NCBI RefSeq assembly: GCF_041154505.1
Contig: NZ_AP028672.1
Coordinates: 1,129,001 to 1,193,000, forward strand
Source of the DNA: Acidovorax sp. A79
GTDB taxonomy: Bacteria; Pseudomonadota; Gammaproteobacteria; Burkholderiales; Burkholderiaceae_C
DNA length: 64,000 nucleotides
Direction: 5' to 3'
In this document: in pieces, positions 42,461-54,620 of the stretch
How positions within the stretch are numbered: position 1 is the stretch's first letter
Layout of the letters: the number at the start of each line of letters is the position of its first letter
The notes under the pieces: generated by a model
Told to the model about the DNA's origin: nothing
Databases searched by the model: none
What the model saw: the letters and a program-made list of their open reading frames with translations, nothing else
Position numbers and translations under genes: made by a program

Positions 42461-42907
42461 TCAGGCCTTGCCGGTGGACCCGTAGCCGCCCTCTCCCCGC
42501 TGGGTCGCCGCGAACTCGGCCACCACGTTGAACTGCGCCTGCACCACCGGCACGATCACCAGTTGCGCCAGCCGCTCCATCGGCTCCAGCGTGAATGCCG
42601 TGCCGCTGCGGTTCCAGGCGCTCACCATGAGCTGGCCCTGGTAGTCGCTGTCGATCAATCCGACAAGGTTGCCCAGCACGATGCCGTGCTTGTGGCCGAG
42701 GCCCGAGCGCGGCAGGATGAGCGCGGCATATCCCGGGTCCTTGATGTACACGGAGATGCCCGTGGGTACCAGCTGCCATGCGTTCGGCTGCAGGGTCAGC
42801 GGCGCGTCCAGGCAGGCCCGCAGGTCCAGGCCCGCGCTGCCGGGCGTGGCATAGGAGGGGAGTTGATCCGCCATGCGCGGGTCCAGAATCTTGACATCGA
42901 TCTTCAC
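42461..42907 (-). CDS. dut: dUTP diphosphatase
   Basis: A 148-residue trimeric dUTPase that hydrolyses dUTP to dUMP, keeping uracil out of DNA. Conserved motifs are visible: [52 protein letters not shown] and the C-terminal lid [11 protein letters not shown]. The start is GTG 42907; its G is the last base of the upstream TAG stop (TAGTG), a 1-nt overlap, so translation is coupled. Confidence 0.95.
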   Translation of the reverse strand: MKIDVKILDPRMADQLPSYATPGSAGLDLRACLDAPLTLQPNAWQLVPTGISVYIKDPGYAALILPRSGLGHKHGIVLGNLVGLIDSDYQGQLMVSAWNRSGTAFTLEPMERLAQLVIVPVVQAQFNVVAEFAATQRGEGGYGSTGKA

Positions 42908-43371
42908 TACTTCTTCTTTCCTGTCTTGCGCTGCTGGGCCACTTGCCGCAGTCGCTCTTGCAATGGTTGCACGCCTGGCGCGGCGCCTGGGGATGAAATG
43001 GCCCTGGGCGCCGCGTCCATCAGCCAGCCCAGCGCCCACCAGATGGCCGCCATGGCGACCAGGCCGGCCAAGGACCCCTGGCTGAACAGGAACAGCGCGA
43101 TCCCCTGCGCGGCGATGAGCAGCAACAGCACCACGCGCACGGTTCGCAGCACGCCCATCAGGGGCCCGAGCGCCTGCGCGAGATCGGGCGGACCGGCGCG
43201 GGGGGTCGACCGGGAGCCGCCCGGGGACACCGGTGGCGCAGGGCCGGTGGCCCCCGGAGAGAGGACCTGGGCTTTCCTGGACGGGGCCGGCGCCGTCAGC
43301 CGCTCCACATAGCGCGCAAAGTCGCCGTCGGGCGGCGTGTCCCATTCAGGCTTGGTGGAGCCAGTTTTCAT
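42907..43371 (-). CDS. Hypothetical membrane protein upstream of dut
   Basis: A 154-residue protein. A hydrophilic Pro/Ser-rich N-terminal half ([28 protein letters not shown]) is followed by two membrane segments ([19 protein letters not shown] and [18 protein letters not shown]). A basic tail ([14 protein letters not shown]) ends the protein. GGAGG lies 4 nt before ATG 43371. It sits between coaBC and dut in one operon. Family not recognised. Confidence 0.75.
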   Translation of the reverse strand: MKTGSTKPEWDTPPDGDFARYVERLTAPAPSRKAQVLSPGATGPAPPVSPGGSRSTPRAGPPDLAQALGPLMGVLRTVRVVLLLLIAAQGIALFLFSQGSLAGLVAMAAIWWALGWLMDAAPRAISSPGAAPGVQPLQERLRQVAQQRKTGKKK

Positions 43372-43393
43372 ACAACCTCCGGGGAAACGAACG

Positions 43394-44617
43394 TCACGAA
43401 TCCGATGGCGGCAACCGCGCCGCGATGTCCTCGATGAGCTGCCGCGCCAGCACCCGCTTGGACGCGCGGGGCAGCTCGCGGTGCCCATCGGCATCCACGA
43501 GCAGCAGGGCATTGTCGTCCTGTCCGAAGGTGGCGGGCCCGATATTGCCCACCAGCAGCGGCACCCCCTTGCGCGCACGCTTGGCCGTGGCATGGGCCAG
43601 GAGATCGTGGCTCTCGGCGGCAAATCCCACGCAGTACAGCTGGCCCGCCTGCGCACGCGGCGACCGCGCCACGCCCGCCAGGATGTCGGGGTTCTCCACA
43701 AAGCCCAGCGTGGGGGTCTGGCCGGAGCCGTCTTTCTTGATCTTCTGTGTGGACGGCGCAGCAGGCCGCCAGTCTGCCACTGCCGCCGTTGCTATAAAAA
43801 TAGAAGCGTCATGCGCTTGCCCCTCAACCGCTGCCAGCATTTCCTGTGCAGACTGGACATTCAGGCGCTGCACCCCGCGCGGCGTGGGCAGATGCACGGG
43901 ACCGGCCACGAGCGTGACATCGCCCCCCGCTTCGCGCGCCGCGCGGGCGATGGCAAAACCCATCTTGCCGCTGGAGAGGTTGGTGATGCCGCGCACCGGA
44001 TCGATGGCTTCGAAGGTCGGTCCGGCGGTGACCAGCACCTTGCGCCCCGCCAGCACCTTGGGCGCGAAGAAAGCAACCAGCTCCTCGAGCAGCTCTGAAG
44101 GCTCCAGCATGCGGCCGTCGCCGGTTTCTCCGCAGGCCTGGTCGCCATTGCCCACGCCCAGCACGCGGGCGCCGTCCCTGGCCACCTGGGCCAGGTTGCG
44201 CGCTGTGGCGGGGTGGGCCCACATCTCGCGGTTCATGGCTGGGGCCAGCAGCAGCGGCACGCGGTCGATGGGGCGTGCCAGGCACAGCAGGCTCAGCAAC
44301 TCGTCGGCCCGGCCCTGCACCAGCCGCGCGATGAAATCGGCGCTGCAGGGCGTGATCAGGATCGCATCGGCCTCGCGGCTGAGGTTGATGTGCGGCATGT
44401 TGTTGGGCTCGCGCGCATCCCACTGCGAGCCGTAGACGGGCCGCCCCGACAGGGCCTGCATGGTCACCGGCGTGATGAATTGCGCGGCCGCCTCGGTCAT
44501 CACCACCTGCACGGTGGCGCCCTCCTTGATGAGCTGGCGGCACAGATCGGCTGCCTTGTAGCAAGCCACGCCCCCGCTCAGACCCAGAACAATGTGTTTG
44601 CCAGCAAGCTCATTCAT
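43394..44617 (-). CDS. coaBC: Bifunctional phosphopantothenoylcysteine decarboxylase / phosphopantothenate-cysteine ligase
   Basis: A 407-residue CoaBC for two consecutive steps of coenzyme A synthesis. The N-terminal flavin-dependent CoaC domain has [35 protein letters not shown] and the CoaC-type [11 protein letters not shown] with its active Cys. The C-terminal CoaB domain has [34 protein letters not shown] and [12 protein letters not shown] 42-nt repeat copy (43791-43832) overlaps the start of the last block. It brings TCT ATT TTT ATA GCA codons unlike the rest of the gene. Confidence 0.95.
   Translation of the reverse strand: MNELAGKHIVLGLSGGVACYKAADLCRQLIKEGATVQVVMTEAAAQFITPVTMQALSGRPVYGSQWDAREPNNMPHINLSREADAILITPCSADFIARLVQGRADELLSLLCLARPIDRVPLLLAPAMNREMWAHPATARNLAQVARDGARVLGVGNGDQACGETGDGRMLEPSELLEELVAFFAPKVLAGRKVLVTAGPTFEAIDPVRGITNLSSGKMGFAIARAAREAGGDVTLVAGPVHLPTPRGVQRLNVQSAQEMLAAVEGQAHDASIFIATAAVADWRPAAPSTQKIKKDGSGQTPTLGFVENPDILAGVARSPRAQAGQLYCVGFAAESHDLLAHATAKRARKGVPLLVGNIGPATFGQDDNALLLVDADGHRELPRASKRVLARQLIEDIAARLPPSDS
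43791..43832 (-). repeat. 42-nt two-hairpin repeat, copy in coaBC
   Basis: On the minus strand: AGCGGTT, GAGGGGC, AAGCGCA, TGAC, GCTTC, TATTTTT, ATAGC. The first and third blocks have one mismatch each and ATAGC is exact. It covers 14 codons of the CoaB domain (region coding [12 protein letters not shown]). Confidence 0.65.
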
Positions 44618-44681
44618 GCGGCGAATTTAGCAGACGGGGGTGTCCCTGCCGGCAGGGGTGTCGCCGGGGCGCCATCTATAA

Positions 44682-46367
<1,686 letters not shown>

Positions 46368-46377
46368 TTGGAGACCT

Positions 46378-47235
46378 ATGCAGCTGTGCGGATTCAATGT
46401 CGGCCTGGACCAGCGCTTTTTCCTGATCGCGGGCACCTGCTCCATCGAAGGCCAGCAGATGTCACTGGACGTCGCGGGCCAGCTCAAGGAGGTCTGCACG
46501 GCGCTGGGCATCCCTTTGATCTACAAGGGCTCGTTCGACAAGGCCAACCGCTCCTCCGGCACCAGCAAGCGCGGTGTGGGGCTGGAAGCGGGCCTGAAGA
46601 TCCTCGATGAAGTGCGCCGCCAGTTGCAGCTGCCCATCCTGACCGATGTGCACGACACCTCGCACGTGGCCGAGGTGGCCAGCGTGGTGGACGTGCTGCA
46701 AACCCCGGCCTTTCTCTGCCGCCAGACCGACTTCATCCGCGCGGTGGCGCAGTCCGGCAAGCCGGTGAACATCAAGAAGGGCCAGTTCCTCGCGCCCTGG
46801 GACATGAAGAACGTCATCGACAAGGCCCGCACGGCCGCGCAGGAAGCCGGCCTCTCGGAAGACCGCTTCCTGGCCTGCGAGCGCGGCGTGAGCTTTGGCT
46901 ACAACAACCTCGTGGCCGACATGACCAGCCTGGCCGAGATGCGCAACTCCGGCGCGCCGGTGGTGTTCGACGTGACCCACTCGGTACAGAAGCCCGGCGG
47001 CCTGGGCGCCGTGAGCGGCGGCGCGCGCGACATGGTGCCGGTGCTGGCCCGCGCGGGCGTGGCCGTGGGCGTGGCGGGCCTTTTCATGGAAACCCACCCC
47101 CGGCCCGCCGAGGCCTGGTCGGACGGCCCCAATGCTGTGCCTTTGAAGCACATGAAGGCGCTGCTGGAGACCTTGGTGGCGCTGGACGACATCACCAAGA
47201 AAAATGGATTCCTCGAAAACAACTTTGGAGCCTGA
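46378..47235 (+). CDS. kdsA: 3-deoxy-8-phosphooctulonate (KDO-8-P) synthase
   Basis: A 285-residue KdsA that condenses PEP and arabinose-5-phosphate to KDO-8-phosphate for lipid A/LPS core. Blocks: [113 protein letters not shown] lies before ATG 46378, 10 nt after the pyrG stop. Confidence 0.97.
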   Translation: MQLCGFNVGLDQRFFLIAGTCSIEGQQMSLDVAGQLKEVCTALGIPLIYKGSFDKANRSSGTSKRGVGLEAGLKILDEVRRQLQLPILTDVHDTSHVAEVASVVDVLQTPAFLCRQTDFIRAVAQSGKPVNIKKGQFLAPWDMKNVIDKARTAAQEAGLSEDRFLACERGVSFGYNNLVADMTSLAEMRNSGAPVVFDVTHSVQKPGGLGAVSGGARDMVPVLARAGVAVGVAGLFMETHPRPAEAWSDGPNAVPLKHMKALLETLVALDDITKKNGFLENNFGA

Positions 47236-47238
47236 GAC

Positions 47239-47529
47239 ATGAGCAGTGGTTACGTCATCGCATCCGTCACCGTCACCAACCCTGAGCAGTACGAAGAGTA
47301 CAAAAAGTGGAGCACCGTGGCCATGCAGGCGCATGGCGCCGAGGTGTGCATTCGCGGCGGCAAGGTGGAAGTGCTGGAGGGCGACTGGAACCCCGGCCGC
47401 ACCGTGCTGCTCAAGTTCCCCAGCTTCGAGGCCGCGCGCGCCTTCTACGACACACCCGAATACCAGAAAGCCAAGGCCGCCCGCGAAGGCGCCGCCATCA
47501 TGCGCATGGTGTGCGTCGAGGGCATCTGA
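47239..47529 (+). CDS. DUF1330 family protein
   Basis: A 96-residue ferredoxin-like-fold protein of the DUF1330 family (NPEQYEEYKKWSTVAMQAHGAEVCIRGGK, EGDWNPGRTVLLKFPSFEAARAFYDTPEYQKAK). The function is not known. It starts 3 nt after the kdsA stop, so it is translationally coupled in the pyrG-eno run. Confidence 0.92.
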   Translation: MSSGYVIASVTVTNPEQYEEYKKWSTVAMQAHGAEVCIRGGKVEVLEGDWNPGRTVLLKFPSFEAARAFYDTPEYQKAKAAREGAAIMRMVCVEGI

Positions 47530-47688
47530 TACGCGGCGGCCAGCTCACGCCGGTCGGGTTGTACCCGGTTCGTACCTGCAGGCTGATTCACTATCAAATC
47601 AGTAGCATAAAATGACTACAGACGCGCCCAAGCGGCCATTTTGCCATTTGGCCTGAACAAGCAAAGCCCGTCCCGCCCGTCTGAATGA

Positions 47689-48999
<1,311 letters not shown>

Positions 49000-49103
49000 T
49001 GGCCCCCAAGGTCGCCCACTGCCTGTGGCTCCCTGCCTCCCCAGGGGGCCGCGTGTTGCCTTGGGGCGGCCCGGTGGCAAAACCCCACGCCAAGGGGTAA
49101 GCG

Positions 49104-49382
49104 ATGGTCTCCCGCATTGTTCCCGTCATCCTGCTGGCCTTGCTGGCAGCACTGCACGCCCAGCTCTGGCTCGGGCGGGGCAGCGTGCCGCGCGTCAACG
49201 AGATGCAGCGGCAGATCGACGTGCAGAAGGCGGCCAACGACCAGGCCCGGCAGGCCAACGAACGCTTGTCCTCCGAGGTGCATGACCTCAAGGAAGGGCT
49301 CGACATGGTGGAAGAAAAGGCACGCAGCGAGCTGGGCATGGTCAAGCCCAACGAAGTCTACGTGCAGTTCACGCCGCGCTGA
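49104..49382 (+). CDS. ftsB: Cell division protein FtsB
   Basis: A 92-residue bitopic division protein. The N-terminal membrane helix (VSRIVPVILLALLAALHAQLWLG) is followed by a coiled coil (EMQRQIDVQKAANDQARQANERLSSEVHDLKEGLDMVEEKARSELGMVKPNEVYVQ), the FtsB/DivIC pattern that pairs with FtsL and FtsQ. It follows eno by 104 bp; that gap holds G+C-rich inverted repeats (around GGGCCGC...GCGGCCC) that may attenuate read-through. Confidence 0.94.
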   Translation: MVSRIVPVILLALLAALHAQLWLGRGSVPRVNEMQRQIDVQKAANDQARQANERLSSEVHDLKEGLDMVEEKARSELGMVKPNEVYVQFTPR

Positions 49383-49468
49383 GCCGCGGCCACCGCGGCG
49401 CTATCCCGGCCCCGGCCTTGGACAGGGGCGTGCCCCCCTCCTTCTCCACCTCTCGCCCTCCTGCCATC

Positions 49469-49978
49469 GTGCCGTCCCAGCCCACCCTCGTTGTCCTGCT
49501 CGGCGCGCCCGGCACCGGCGCGCAGGCGCTGGCCGCCGCGCTGCAGGAACGCCTGCCCCCCGGGGCGGTGCGCATTCTGTGGAGCCACGACCTGGGCGGC
49601 CTGCATTCCCCGGGCCAGGCCGATGCCACCCGACACGTGCTGCTGATGGGGCTCGATCTGCCCTGCCCCGCGCGCGACCGGCCCGAACAGGAAGCCGCCG
49701 ATGCGCGCCTGCGCACGGACCTCGCCCAGCGGGAGATGGGCTATCAGGTGGTGTATGGCCATGGCGATCAGCGGCTCGCCAATGCGCTGAACGCCATCAA
49801 AAACATGGCTCCGGACGCCAGTCTGTGGAGTACCGGCAGCACTTCTGCCCCCACACCGGCTGCTCGGCCCGCGCGCACGGCACGCCTGCGCGCCTGGAAC
49901 TGCGAGAAGTGCAGCGATCCGGAGTGCGAGCACCGCCTGTTCACCGCCCTGACCGGCCGGAACGCCCGCGGCGCCTGA
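49469..49978 (+). CDS. Hypothetical protein with a P-loop-like start and Cys-rich end
   Basis: A 169-residue protein if GTG 49469 is used; in-frame TTG 49418 would add 17 residues. It begins VPSQPTLVVLLGAPGTGAQALAAALQERL, with a strand and a Gly-rich loop like a Walker A motif but without Lys-Ser/Thr. The C-terminal CEKCSDPECEHRLFTALTGR has three Cys and a His, a possible small metal site. It is downstream of ftsB and convergent with the CZB gene. Family not recognised. Confidence 0.65.
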   Translation: MPSQPTLVVLLGAPGTGAQALAAALQERLPPGAVRILWSHDLGGLHSPGQADATRHVLLMGLDLPCPARDRPEQEAADARLRTDLAQREMGYQVVYGHGDQRLANALNAIKNMAPDASLWSTGSTSAPTPAARPARTARLRAWNCEKCSDPECEHRLFTALTGRNARGA

Positions 49979-49998
49979 CCCGCCATCCGGCCATTCCG

Positions 49999-50487
49999 TC
50001 AGGGCAGTGGCTGCTGCACCAGGCCGCGCTTGAGTTCCTTGAGGAGCAGCACGACCTGGCTGGAGCCGTAGCGGTATCCGCCGTTGAGCACCTGCACGGC
50101 CTTGTCCCATTCGCCCTGCTGGGCCAGTGCCACCAGCATTGCGGCCTGTTCGTGAAAATACTGGTGGCGCGCCATCAGCACGGCATAGGCGGGCTGGTCG
50201 CCCAGCAGTTCCCCGCCCACGCCATGCAGCCACCGCCCCAGCGCGCCACGGTCGCCGCGTCGCACCTCCGAAGGGTCCAGGCCCTGGGTGGTGCGCCCTT
50301 CGAGGTAGTCCATGAGGTGCGCCTTCCAGCGTTCGTGGGCATTGATGGCTGCGTCGATGTCGAGGGCCGCGAGCACGGTGTCCGCGCGTTGCGAATCCTG
50401 TGCCCCTGCGCTGCCGCTGTCGCACAGCTCCAGCGACGGCCCGGCCTCCCGCCCGCGGGCGCCAAATACACGACGAAAAAAATCCAT
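49999..50487 (-). CDS. Stand-alone CZB-like domain protein with an altered zinc site
   Basis: A 162-residue soluble protein. Residues about 45-125 match the chemoreceptor zinc-binding (CZB) domain: AHERWKAHLMDYLEG, GALGRWLHGVGGELL, ARHQYFHEQAAML. CZB domains usually coordinate zinc through three His and one Cys. Here H51, H108 and H112 are present, but the Cys of the usual C-A-L-G motif is Gly81. Zinc binding may be lost or altered. CZB domains are normally fused to chemoreceptors or diguanylate cyclases; this one has no such partner, only a 45-residue tail at each end. Confidence 0.75.
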   Translation of the reverse strand: MDFFRRVFGARGREAGPSLELCDSGSAGAQDSQRADTVLAALDIDAAINAHERWKAHLMDYLEGRTTQGLDPSEVRRGDRGALGRWLHGVGGELLGDQPAYAVLMARHQYFHEQAAMLVALAQQGEWDKAVQVLNGGYRYGSSQVVLLLKELKRGLVQQPLP

Positions 50488-50651
50488 AGCCCCTCTTGCT
50501 GCGCCACACGGACAGGCGGCGCACGCGCACCCCAAGTGCGCGGCGACCGGCGGACATCGCGGGCGGCAACGCCCGGGGCCGTGTGGAGAGCGCCGATCTT
50601 AGGCGCGATGGCGGCGGGCGATTGTCAACGATGGTCAGCCGGCGCGGCGGG

Positions 50652-51647
50652 CTACTGCAGGATTCCGCTCGGCCCGGGCGGCTGGCTGGAGGACGGCGGC
50701 ACGAAGATCTGCGCGGCGTCCACGGCGTCGAAACGGTACTGCTGGCCGCAGAATTCGCAGCCGACCTCGATGTCGTCGCGCTCGGACAGGATGCTCTCGG
50801 CCTCTTCGCTGCCCAGGTTGCGCAGCATGTTGCTCACGCGCTCACGGCTGCAGGTGCAGGCAAAACGCGGGCCGCTGGCACCCTGCTGGGGCTCGAAGCG
50901 CAGCAGCTTTTCCTCCCAGAACAGGCGGCGCAGGATGGTGTCCACGTCCAGGGTCAGCAGTTCCTCGCGCGTCAGGCTGGCAGCCAGGTGCGCGATGCGG
51001 TTGTAGTCCTCGTTGTGGCCGATCTGGTCTTCGTTCTCGCGGTGGGTGAGGCCCTCGGCCAGGTTGCCCTCGCCCTTGATCGGCATGCGCTGGATCAGCA
51101 GGCCCGCGGCCACCTGTTCGTTGGCGCCCAGGACCAGGATGGTGTCCAGCTGCTCGGACTGCAGCATGTAGTGCTGCAGCACATCCGACAGGCGTTCCAG
51201 CTTCTCGTGCCGGTCGCCATACAGCGGCACCACGCCCTGGTAGGGCTGCTGGCCGGGGTGGCGGTCCTTGGGGTCGAGCGTGATGGCGCAGCGGCCACCG
51301 CCGCCCACGTTCACCATCTGGCTCAGGGGCGCGCCCTCGGGCACCTCGCTGTTGACCGTGGCGGTGGCGCGCAGGCTCAGGTCCGACTGCACCTCGGCCA
51401 CGGCCAGCTTCACGGGGCCGTCGCCAAACACCTGCAGCACCAGCGCGCCGTTGAACTTGATGTTGGACTGCATCAGCACGCCGGCGGCGGCCATCTCGCC
51501 CAGCAGCTCGCTCACCGGGGCGGGGTAGGCGCCGGTGCCGGTATTGCCCGCGCGGCGGCGCAGGATCTCGGTCCAGGCATCGGTCAGGCGCACGATCATG
51601 CCGCGCACTGGCAGGCCGTCGAAGAGAAACTTGTGGAGTTCAGACAC
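50652..51647 (-). CDS. hslO: Redox-regulated chaperone Hsp33
   Basis: A 331-residue Hsp33, a holdase activated by oxidation. The C-terminal zinc switch is intact: CTCSRERV and, about 33 residues later, CEFCGQQYRFD. The N-terminal core has HKFLFDGLPVRGMIVRL and LTLDPKDRHPGQQPYQGVV-like family blocks. The start is GTG 51647 (VSELHKFLF), which fits the family N-terminus. It lies 26 nt downstream of the gamma-carbonic anhydrase gene. Confidence 0.95.
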   Translation of the reverse strand: MSELHKFLFDGLPVRGMIVRLTDAWTEILRRRAGNTGTGAYPAPVSELLGEMAAAGVLMQSNIKFNGALVLQVFGDGPVKLAVAEVQSDLSLRATATVNSEVPEGAPLSQMVNVGGGGRCAITLDPKDRHPGQQPYQGVVPLYGDRHEKLERLSDVLQHYMLQSEQLDTILVLGANEQVAAGLLIQRMPIKGEGNLAEGLTHRENEDQIGHNEDYNRIAHLAASLTREELLTLDVDTILRRLFWEEKLLRFEPQQGASGPRFACTCSRERVSNMLRNLGSEEAESILSERDDIEVGCEFCGQQYRFDAVDAAQIFVPPSSSQPPGPSGILQ

Positions 51648-51673
51648 GCAAGGGTTCCAGAAAGGGTCGGCGT

Positions 51674-52198
51674 TCAGCCGATTTTGTGCAGGCCGCGCTG
51701 AAAGCGGCGCGCGTTGTCGATGTAGTGCTGGGCGCTCTGGCGCAGGCCCTCGATCTGCTCGGGCGTGAGTTCGCGCACGGCCTTGGCCGGGCTGCCGATG
51801 ATCATGGAACCATCGGGAAACTCCTTGCCCTCGGTCACCAGGGCGCCCGCGCCCACCAGGCAGTGCCTGCCAATCTTGGCGCCGTTGAGCACGATGGCCC
51901 CGATGCCGATCAGCGACTCGTCGCCGATGGTGCAGCCGTGCAGCATGACCTGGTGGCCCACCGTCACGCGCTCGCCGATGACCAGCGGCTTGCCGATGTC
52001 GGCATGCAGCACGCTCGCGTCCTGGATGTTCGAGCCCGCGCCGATGGTGATGCTCTCGGTGTCGCCACGCACCACCGTGCCAAACCAGACACTGGCATCC
52101 TCGCCAAGAACGACGTTTCCCATGACCTGGGCGCCTTCCGCCACCCAGGCCGAAGCCGCCAGCTGCGGCGCCACGCCGTCGAGTTCGTAAATCGCCAT
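51674..52198 (-). CDS. Gamma-class carbonic anhydrase-like protein
   Basis: A 174-residue left-handed beta-helix trimer protein of the gamma-carbonic anhydrase/YrdA group. Hexapeptide repeats run through residues about 10-130. Three His that would bind zinc are in SVLHADIG and GERVTVGHQVMLHGC. RGD in WFGTVVRGDTESI is the usual Arg-Asp pair. Catalytic activity varies in this family. It is divergent from the DUF455 gene across 95 bp and probably co-transcribed with hslO. Confidence 0.9.
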   Translation of the reverse strand: MAIYELDGVAPQLAASAWVAEGAQVMGNVVLGEDASVWFGTVVRGDTESITIGAGSNIQDASVLHADIGKPLVIGERVTVGHQVMLHGCTIGDESLIGIGAIVLNGAKIGRHCLVGAGALVTEGKEFPDGSMIIGSPAKAVRELTPEQIEGLRQSAQHYIDNARRFQRGLHKIG

Positions 52199-52293
52199 GC
52201 AAACACTCCAGAAAAATGAAGGCCGGAACCGGGCCTGCCAATGGTTACAAAGCGTGTGCAGTGTTCCGGGTGGCAGGGCCTAGAATTGTAAGG

Positions 52294-53097
52294 ATGGAGC
52301 TTCGCCACCGTGCATTGCAGGTTTTGTGCCTTGCAGACCCTGAACAAAAAGCGGCCGCAGCGCTTGATCTGCAATCGCAAGCAGCTATTCTTTCCATAGC
52401 AGACAAAGCCCCTGAGGCCCCGCTGGATCCCGCGGCCCTGCCCGGCCGGCCGGAGCGGCCCCTGCTGCTGCGCCACACGCAGGTGGCCCGCCGCTCGCCC
52501 GCGACGGCCGAGGGGCGCGCAGTCCTCATCCATGCCATCGCGCACATCGAATTCAATGCCATCAACCTGGCGCTGGACGCGGTCTGGCGTTTCGACGGCA
52601 TGCCCCGCGCCTACTACACCGACTGGATGCGCGTGGCGGGCGAGGAGGCACAGCATTTCCGCCTGCTGCGCGACCACCTTCGCGGCCAGGGGCACGACTA
52701 CGGCGACTTCCCGGCCCACCAAGGCCTGTGGACGATGTGCGAGAAGACGCGGCACGACATCCTGGCGCGCATGGCGCTGGTGCCACGCACGCTGGAGGCG
52801 CGCGGCCTGGACGCCACGCCGCAGATCCAGGCCAAGCTGCGCCAGGTGGGCACGCCCGATGCGCTGGCCGCCGTGGAGATTCTCGACACCATCCTGCGCG
52901 AGGAGGTCGGCCACGTGGCCATCGGCAACCACTGGTACCGCTGGCTGTGCGAGCGCCGGGGCGTGGACCCTGAAACCCACTATGGCGCCCTGGTCAGGCA
53001 ATACGAGGCCCCCCGCCTGAAGCCCCCGTTCAATGAAAAAGCGCGCCGCAGCGCCGGATTTACCGACGCCGAGCTGCGGTGGCTGCAACAGGTCTGA
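52294..53097 (+). CDS. DUF455 ferritin-like protein
   Basis: A 267-residue ferritin-like helical protein. Metal-ligand motifs typical of di-iron proteins are visible: AHIEFNAINLALDA (E/H), EEAQHFRLLRDHL (ExxH) and EEVGHVAIGNHWY (ExxH). The family is annotated DUF455 and its function is unknown; tRNA-hydroxylase-like MiaE is a more distant relative. TAGAAT ends 7 nt before ATG 52294, so it may be leaderless; an upstream in-frame start at 52216 is less likely. Codons 23-36 come from a 42-nt repeat copy and encode LDLQSQAAILSIA. Confidence 0.85.
   Translation: MELRHRALQVLCLADPEQKAAAALDLQSQAAILSIADKAPEAPLDPAALPGRPERPLLLRHTQVARRSPATAEGRAVLIHAIAHIEFNAINLALDAVWRFDGMPRAYYTDWMRVAGEEAQHFRLLRDHLRGQGHDYGDFPAHQGLWTMCEKTRHDILARMALVPRTLEARGLDATPQIQAKLRQVGTPDALAAVEILDTILREEVGHVAIGNHWYRWLCERRGVDPETHYGALVRQYEAPRLKPPFNEKARRSAGFTDAELRWLQQV
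52359..52400 (+). repeat. 42-nt two-hairpin repeat, copy in the DUF455 gene
   Basis: Reads AGCGCTT, GATCTGC, AATCGCA, AGCA, GCTAT, TCTTTCC, ATAGC. The first, fifth and last blocks are exact; GATC also matches the loop start of other copies. It supplies 14 in-frame codons, several A/T-rich (ATT CTT ATA GCA). Confidence 0.75.
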
Positions 53098-53188
53098 TCC
53101 ACCACCATGCGCCGACATGCGATGGCTCCTACAATCCGCGGCGCCTGCGGCCGCTGAAGCGGCAACACACTCACCCGAACCTCTGACC

Positions 53189-54454
53189 ATGACTTCACTC
53201 TCCGCCCCTGGGGCCTCCCTCGCCCCGCCCCCCGGCACCCAGTCCTCGGTCGCGATGATCGCGCGGCAGGCCATCGTCAACGCGCAGCAGGTGGTGGTCG
53301 GCTACGAGCTGTTCAACCGCTCGCGCAGCGGCGCGGCGCACACGGCCGCCACCGACGTCATCCTGGTCTTCACCGCACTCTCGCACGCGGGCACCGAAGA
53401 GCTGGTGGGCAAGAAGCTCATCTTCGTCAACTGCACGCACGAGAGCCTCTCCGGCGGCCACCTCGAACTGGTGGACCCCGACAAGGTGGTGCTGGAGATT
53501 CCGCCCCTGGGCCACACCGCCGCCGAAGAGGTCGCCACGCGCATGCCCATTCTGGCCGAACTGCGCGAGCGCGGCTTCCACCTGGCGTTCAACCACACGG
53601 TGCTGCAGTCGGCCTATGCCCCCTGGCTGCCGCTGGCCGACTACATCAAGCTCGACCTGTCGGTGCTGGCGCCCGACCAGCTGGCCGTGCTCATCAGCTA
53701 CGCAGGCCGCCACTGCCAGGCCGAGCTGATCGCCGAGAAGGTGGAAACCGCCCAGCAGTACGACATGGTGTCCAGCCAGGGCGTGCAGATGTTCCAGGGC
53801 TACTGGTTCGCGCGCCCAGCCCTGGTCGAGGCCAAGCTGCTCACGCCCTCGCAGGCGAGCATCATCGAGCTCATCAATCAGGTGCGCAAGCAGGCCAGCA
53901 CGGACGACATCGAGGAAGTGCTCAAGAAGGACGCGGGCCTGGCCTTCAACCTGATGCGCCTGATCAACTCCGCGGGATTCGGCCTGTCGCGCGAGATCAC
54001 CTCCTTCCGCCAGGCCGTGATGCTCATGGGCCTCAAGAAACTGTTCCGCTGGGCGGCGCTGCTGCTCACCGCGTCGCGCACCAGTGGCACCCCCTCCTCC
54101 GTCGGCCAGACCGCCGTGGTGCGCGGCCGCCTGATGGAGCTGCTGGCCCTGGAAACCCTGCCCCCCGAGGAAGCCGACCAGGCCTTCGTGGTGGGCATCT
54201 TCTCGCTGCTCGACGTGATGCTGTCCATGCCCATGGAATCCGCGCTGGGGCTGCTCAACGTGCCCGAGCCCGTGGCGGCGGCGCTGCTGCGGCGCGAAGG
54301 CTTCCTCGGAGACCTGCTCACGCTGGCCGAAGCCTGCGAATCCAGCGACGACGTGGTATTCGACCGCACGGCCGGCTTGCTGCACCTCACCAGCCAGCAG
54401 ATCAACTTCGCGCACCTGCAGGCCCTGGCCTGGGCTGACCAGCTTGCGGACTGA
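53189..54454 (+). CDS. Degenerate EAL plus HDOD signalling protein, first copy
   Basis: A 421-residue YuxH-type protein. The N-terminal part is an EAL-like barrel that has lost the catalytic signature: it reads IVNAQQVVVGYELFNRS where active c-di-GMP phosphodiesterases have E-A-L. FVNCTHESLSGGHLELV, YIKLDLSVL and LIAEKVETAQQYDM keep the fold. The C-terminal HDOD domain runs from ASIIELINQVRKQAS, through FNLMRLINSAGFGLSREITSFRQAVMLMGLKKLFRW, to the end. Such proteins usually act through protein contacts. A close paralogue follows 166 bp downstream. Confidence 0.92.
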   Translation: MTSLSAPGASLAPPPGTQSSVAMIARQAIVNAQQVVVGYELFNRSRSGAAHTAATDVILVFTALSHAGTEELVGKKLIFVNCTHESLSGGHLELVDPDKVVLEIPPLGHTAAEEVATRMPILAELRERGFHLAFNHTVLQSAYAPWLPLADYIKLDLSVLAPDQLAVLISYAGRHCQAELIAEKVETAQQYDMVSSQGVQMFQGYWFARPALVEAKLLTPSQASIIELINQVRKQASTDDIEEVLKKDAGLAFNLMRLINSAGFGLSREITSFRQAVMLMGLKKLFRWAALLLTASRTSGTPSSVGQTAVVRGRLMELLALETLPPEEADQAFVVGIFSLLDVMLSMPMESALGLLNVPEPVAAALLRREGFLGDLLTLAEACESSDDVVFDRTAGLLHLTSQQINFAHLQALAWADQLAD

Positions 54455-54620
54455 GCCCCGGTTGCGCGTCCCACGCCCCCGCCGCGCGGCCTGCGGGGCC
54501 GCACGGGGCACGCTGGCCGCAGCCGCCTTGGCCGCCATCTAAATCCGCGCGGCCAGTTCGCGAAGTGGCATGCCGGTCTAGAATCAGTGCAGACCCCAGC
54601 CCTTCACCACAGCGGACCCC

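Noticed and set aside
47590..47606. ACTAT-N7-GTAGC upstream of eno as a further 42-nt repeat copy
   Set aside because: Only the second half of the template is present; the first 25 nt do not match. It was mentioned but not annotated as a copy.
49004..49103. G+C-rich inverted repeats between eno and ftsB as a mobile element
   Set aside because: Only one copy was seen in the window and the pairing is short; more likely a weak terminator.
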